Below, piece by piece: positions 6,716 through 8,601 of a stretch of DNA of 8,601 bases (position 1 is the first letter of the stretch; the number at the start of each line of letters is the position of its first letter). Location: contig JAEZLB010000259.1 in NCBI GenBank assembly GCA_023435945.1, positions 1-8,601 on the forward strand, in the 5' to 3' direction. Below the pieces are notes generated by a model. The model was given only the letters and a program-made list of their open reading frames with translations, was not told the origin of the DNA and searched no databases. The DNA comes from Pseudomonadota bacterium (lineage in GTDB: Bacteria; Pseudomonadota; Gammaproteobacteria; Burkholderiales; Burkholderiaceae_D). Made by a program: the position numbers and the translations under genes.

Positions 6716-7983
6716 CCACCACCGTCCTGCGATGTCCCCGCTGCCACACCACCAGCGACACCGTGGGCCGGTACTGTCCGCGATGCCACGCTCCCCATCA
6801 CCCCCGAACGGCAGTCGACACCACCGCGCCCATCCACGCCCTACCCATAGCGCCAGCACCGGTCAACGACTTCGTTGACGACCCGTACGATGGGCCGTTG
6901 ATCGTGCTGGACAGCGTGGCCGACCCCGACGAACCCGACCCGGCCGCAACCGCCGCGGCTACCAGCGCTCACCTCATCACCGTTCGCCGGCAGCTGCGTA
7001 CCCGCATCGCCACCGCCGGGCTCGTGACGATCGGGCTCATCGGCGCCGGCGTGCAAGCACTGACCGTCGAAGACCGCATCTACTCACCCGACGCCCCGGT
7101 ACGTGACCTGTTCGCCGCGTTGACCGACCGCGACACCAGCCGCCTGACCGACCTCGGCACCTGCGGGCTCAACCCGCTGTGCCAACCCGGCGCGCTCACC
7201 ATCGGGTACGAACCACCCACCGACGTCCACATCGACACCGTGACCACCACCGGCGGGCTACGCCAGAACCAGGCCACCGTCACCGTCTCCTACCGCATCG
7301 CGAGCGTCCCGCAGACCGCGCAAATCACTCTGCAACGCGGGACCGGACTGCTACGCCCGTGGCACATCAGCAACCCGCCCGGCCAGTATCTCGACATTCA
7401 CAGTGCACAGTTTTCCAATGTTCACCTCGCCGGCGCCCAAATCTCCACCACGCGACCCGACCAGGCCCGCACCGGATCAGGTACTTGGGCACCGCCCGGC
7501 CGGTACACGCTCACCGCACCCGACCACCCGCTCTACGCGGTCGCCCCTACCCAGATCACTGCCAACGCCACTGGCGACACGCAGACCGTTACCGTGCCCG
7601 TCACAATCCACCCCGCCGCGAGCGGCGAGGTCACCCGCCAGGTCCGCGCCCGGCTTGACGCCTGCGCCGCGATTGCCTCGTTCGAACCACAGCTCGACAA
7701 CGCAGCGCTGAGCTGCCCTTTCGACTACACGCCCACCGACTACCAACCCTTCATCGAAGGTATCCGGTGGACGATCACCCGCTACCCCCAGATTCGCTTG
7801 GATCTCGACCCCGATGGGACCGTCACCGTCCACACCACCCAACCCGGCCAGGCCCAGGCCACTTACCGCTGGACCACCGACATCCTCGAACCACGCCAAT
7901 GGACGGGGGCATCCGGCCGCGTCGACCTCACCGTACGCGGAAACGTCACCGCCAAAGACGCGAACCTCGTCTGGACCGGATAA
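6712..7983 (+). CDS. Zinc-ribbon single-TM protein with large extracytoplasmic domain
   Basis: The predicted product has 423 residues. The start is fixed by the ATGA overlap with the Hsp70-like gene (6712-6715), giving MTTTVLRCPRCHTTSD. Two CPRC knuckles (Cys8/Cys11 and Cys22/Cys25) form a cytoplasmic zinc ribbon. An acidic, Pro-rich linker leads to one TM segment at ~98-117. The remaining ~300 residues should be outside; they are rich in Thr, Pro and beta-strand patterns. Cys151/Cys157 and Cys318/Cys335 could form disulfides. The order zinc ribbon, TM, then an NTF2-like stretch (VRDLFAALTDRDTSRL) and beta-sandwich-like repeats (PGRYTLTAPDHPLYAV) recalls the TcaA/YvbJ class of Gram-positive envelope proteins; this is a resemblance, not a firm assignment. 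Tight coupling suggests it works with the membrane Hsp70-like ATPase, possibly linking it to an envelope signal. Confidence 0.85.
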   Translation: MTTTVLRCPRCHTTSDTVGRYCPRCHAPHHPRTAVDTTAPIHALPIAPAPVNDFVDDPYDGPLIVLDSVADPDEPDPAATAAATSAHLITVRRQLRTRIATAGLVTIGLIGAGVQALTVEDRIYSPDAPVRDLFAALTDRDTSRLTDLGTCGLNPLCQPGALTIGYEPPTDVHIDTVTTTGGLRQNQATVTVSYRIASVPQTAQITLQRGTGLLRPWHISNPPGQYLDIHSAQFSNVHLAGAQISTTRPDQARTGSGTWAPPGRYTLTAPDHPLYAVAPTQITANATGDTQTVTVPVTIHPAASGEVTRQVRARLDACAAIASFEPQLDNAALSCPFDYTPTDYQPFIEGIRWTITRYPQIRLDLDPDGTVTVHTTQPGQAQATYRWTTDILEPRQWTGASGRVDLTVRGNVTAKDANLVWTG

Positions 7984-8153
7984 CACGTATGGGCAGCGCG
8001 CTCCCCCGTGTTCCAGTCACATAGATCTGCATAGCCGTGCCGCAAGATACCACGCAGAAGATGCACCTAAGTCCTTTTTGCACTATCGCTGACGGTGGCG
8101 GCCGACTGCAGCGAACCCCTTCGCGATCACGATCAGGAGGGCGGTCGGCGTCC
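7984..8153. other. Convergent intergenic region
   Basis: These 170 bases lie between the 3' ends of the zinc-ribbon gene and the minus-strand small membrane gene. The A/T content is locally higher (around 8010-8085, with CCTTTTTGC at 8073-8081). One copy of GCTGACGG sits at 8088-8095. Terminators for both transcripts are expected, but no strong hairpin with a T-tract is seen, and no tRNA or other RNA gene is recognisable. Confidence 0.5.
8111..8124. terminator. Small hairpin GCGAA-CCCC-TTCGC
   Basis: This perfect 5-bp stem with a 4-base loop sits between the two convergent genes, where a terminator is expected. The stem is short and no T-run follows, so the call is weak. Confidence 0.2.
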
Positions 8154-8465
8154 TCAAGACGGCCCGCCGGCAATAAGGAAGGTCAGCATGGTGGTAGCAA
8201 GAGCGCTGGCAAGCGTGGTCTTGATGAGGGTGACGCCGAACGCTCGCAGGTCAGATGCCAGCGCGCAGAGGCCTCCAACGGCCAGTGCTACCGGCACGAT
8301 GCAGATCTCGAGCATGAGCCAGCCGGATGCGACCTGCCGACCGTCGCTGTGCCAGGACCCGACCGCCTGGATAGTGATCAGGGCGAGGAGGAGCACGTGC
8401 GGTAGTGCGCCCAGGATAATGGCGCGCCTACGGCCGCGGTGCACATTGACGGTCGTGGCGGTCAT
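8154..8465 (-). CDS. Small three-TM membrane protein, unknown function
   Basis: The predicted product has 103 residues from ATG 8465, which overlaps the TGA of the upstream gene (ATGA, 8462-8465). An in-frame ATG at 8522 exists but would lie inside the upstream gene, so I chose the coupled start; GGTGG lies seven bases before it. After a short basic N-terminus (VNVHRGRRR) come three hydrophobic segments: ~15-34 (LGALPHVLLLALITIQAVG), ~47-68 (GWLMLEICIVPVALAVGGLC) and ~78-98 (TLIKTTLASALATTMLTFLI). There are no catalytic motifs, and I do not recognise the family. The overlap suggests it works with the product of the partly visible upstream gene. Confidence 0.7.
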   Translation of the reverse strand: MTATTVNVHRGRRRAIILGALPHVLLLALITIQAVGSWHSDGRQVASGWLMLEICIVPVALAVGGLCALASDLRAFGVTLIKTTLASALATTMLTFLIAGGPS

Positions 8466-8601
8466 TCGGCATCCACCGTCGGAGAGCCGGCCGAGAGGAC
8501 GAGGTGACCACGCCGGTTCCACTCGATCATGAGTACGTATCCTGCGCTGTCGCGAGCAGTGACGAACCGGCGGGCGGAGATCTCGTCGCGTACCTCGAAC
8601 C
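8462..8601 (-). CDS. C-terminal end of an unidentified protein (start beyond window)
   Basis: Only the last 45 residues are visible, reading FEVRDEISARRFVTARD and ending in SAGSPTVDAE before TGA at 8462. The frame is open to the window edge. The ATGA overlap with the small membrane gene supports it as real coding sequence. The segment is soluble in character, with alternating hydrophobic residues (GYVLMIEWN, HLVLSAG) that suggest a short beta-hairpin. No family can be named from this fragment. Confidence 0.6.
   Translation of the reverse strand, partial: FEVRDEISARRFVTARDSAGYVLMIEWNRRGHLVLSAGSPTVDAE

Noticed and set aside
7984..8153. Possible tRNA or attachment site in the convergent gap
   Set aside because: No cloverleaf, T-loop consensus or duplicated core sequence could be found.

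Overview
The window is very GC-rich, with strongly G/C-biased third codon positions and frequent GTG starts. It encodes proteins typical of high-GC Gram-positive bacteria: BTAD/SARP-type regulators, LysM regulators, Hsp70-like ATPases and zinc-ribbon membrane proteins. This points to a filamentous or related actinomycete. The genus cannot be told from the sequence, and no mobility genes are visible.

Layout. Positions 1-2132 and 2534-4693, both on the minus strand, carry two tandem paralogous membrane-anchored regulators. Each has four predicted transmembrane (TM) segments, an extracytoplasmic loop between TM3 and TM4, a cytoplasmic middle domain, and a C-terminal winged-helix plus BTAD effector. 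The left copy carries a clear LysM domain in the loop; it leaves the window inside its winged helix. The right copy is complete and has a short loop without LysM. The 401-bp gap between them (2133-2533) holds an array of TGTGAGC-like heptamers at helical spacing and a possible 60-codon reading frame with a Shine-Dalgarno sequence.

A 177-bp divergent region (4694-4870) separates the regulators from a plus-strand two-gene operon. The first gene (4871-6715) is an Hsp70/actin-type ATPase domain fused to a polytopic membrane domain in place of the substrate-binding domain. The second (6712-7983) overlaps it by ATGA and encodes a protein with an N-terminal zinc ribbon, one TM segment and a large extracytoplasmic domain. 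A 170-bp convergent region follows. Then come two minus-strand genes sharing another ATGA overlap: a small three-TM protein (8154-8465) and the C-terminus of an unidentified protein (8462-8601).

Hypothesis for the whole. The two regulators look like one-component sensors that link the cell envelope (LysM, loop) directly to DNA (winged helix-BTAD). The divergent operon would make a membrane-bound nucleotide-dependent Hsp70-like machine with a zinc-ribbon partner. The heptamer array and an 8-bp inverted repeat in the intergenic regions are candidate operators. Each gene family is recognisable, but the combination and the Hsp70-membrane fusion deserve attention. No enzyme of known metabolism, RNA gene, CRISPR array or insertion sequence was found.
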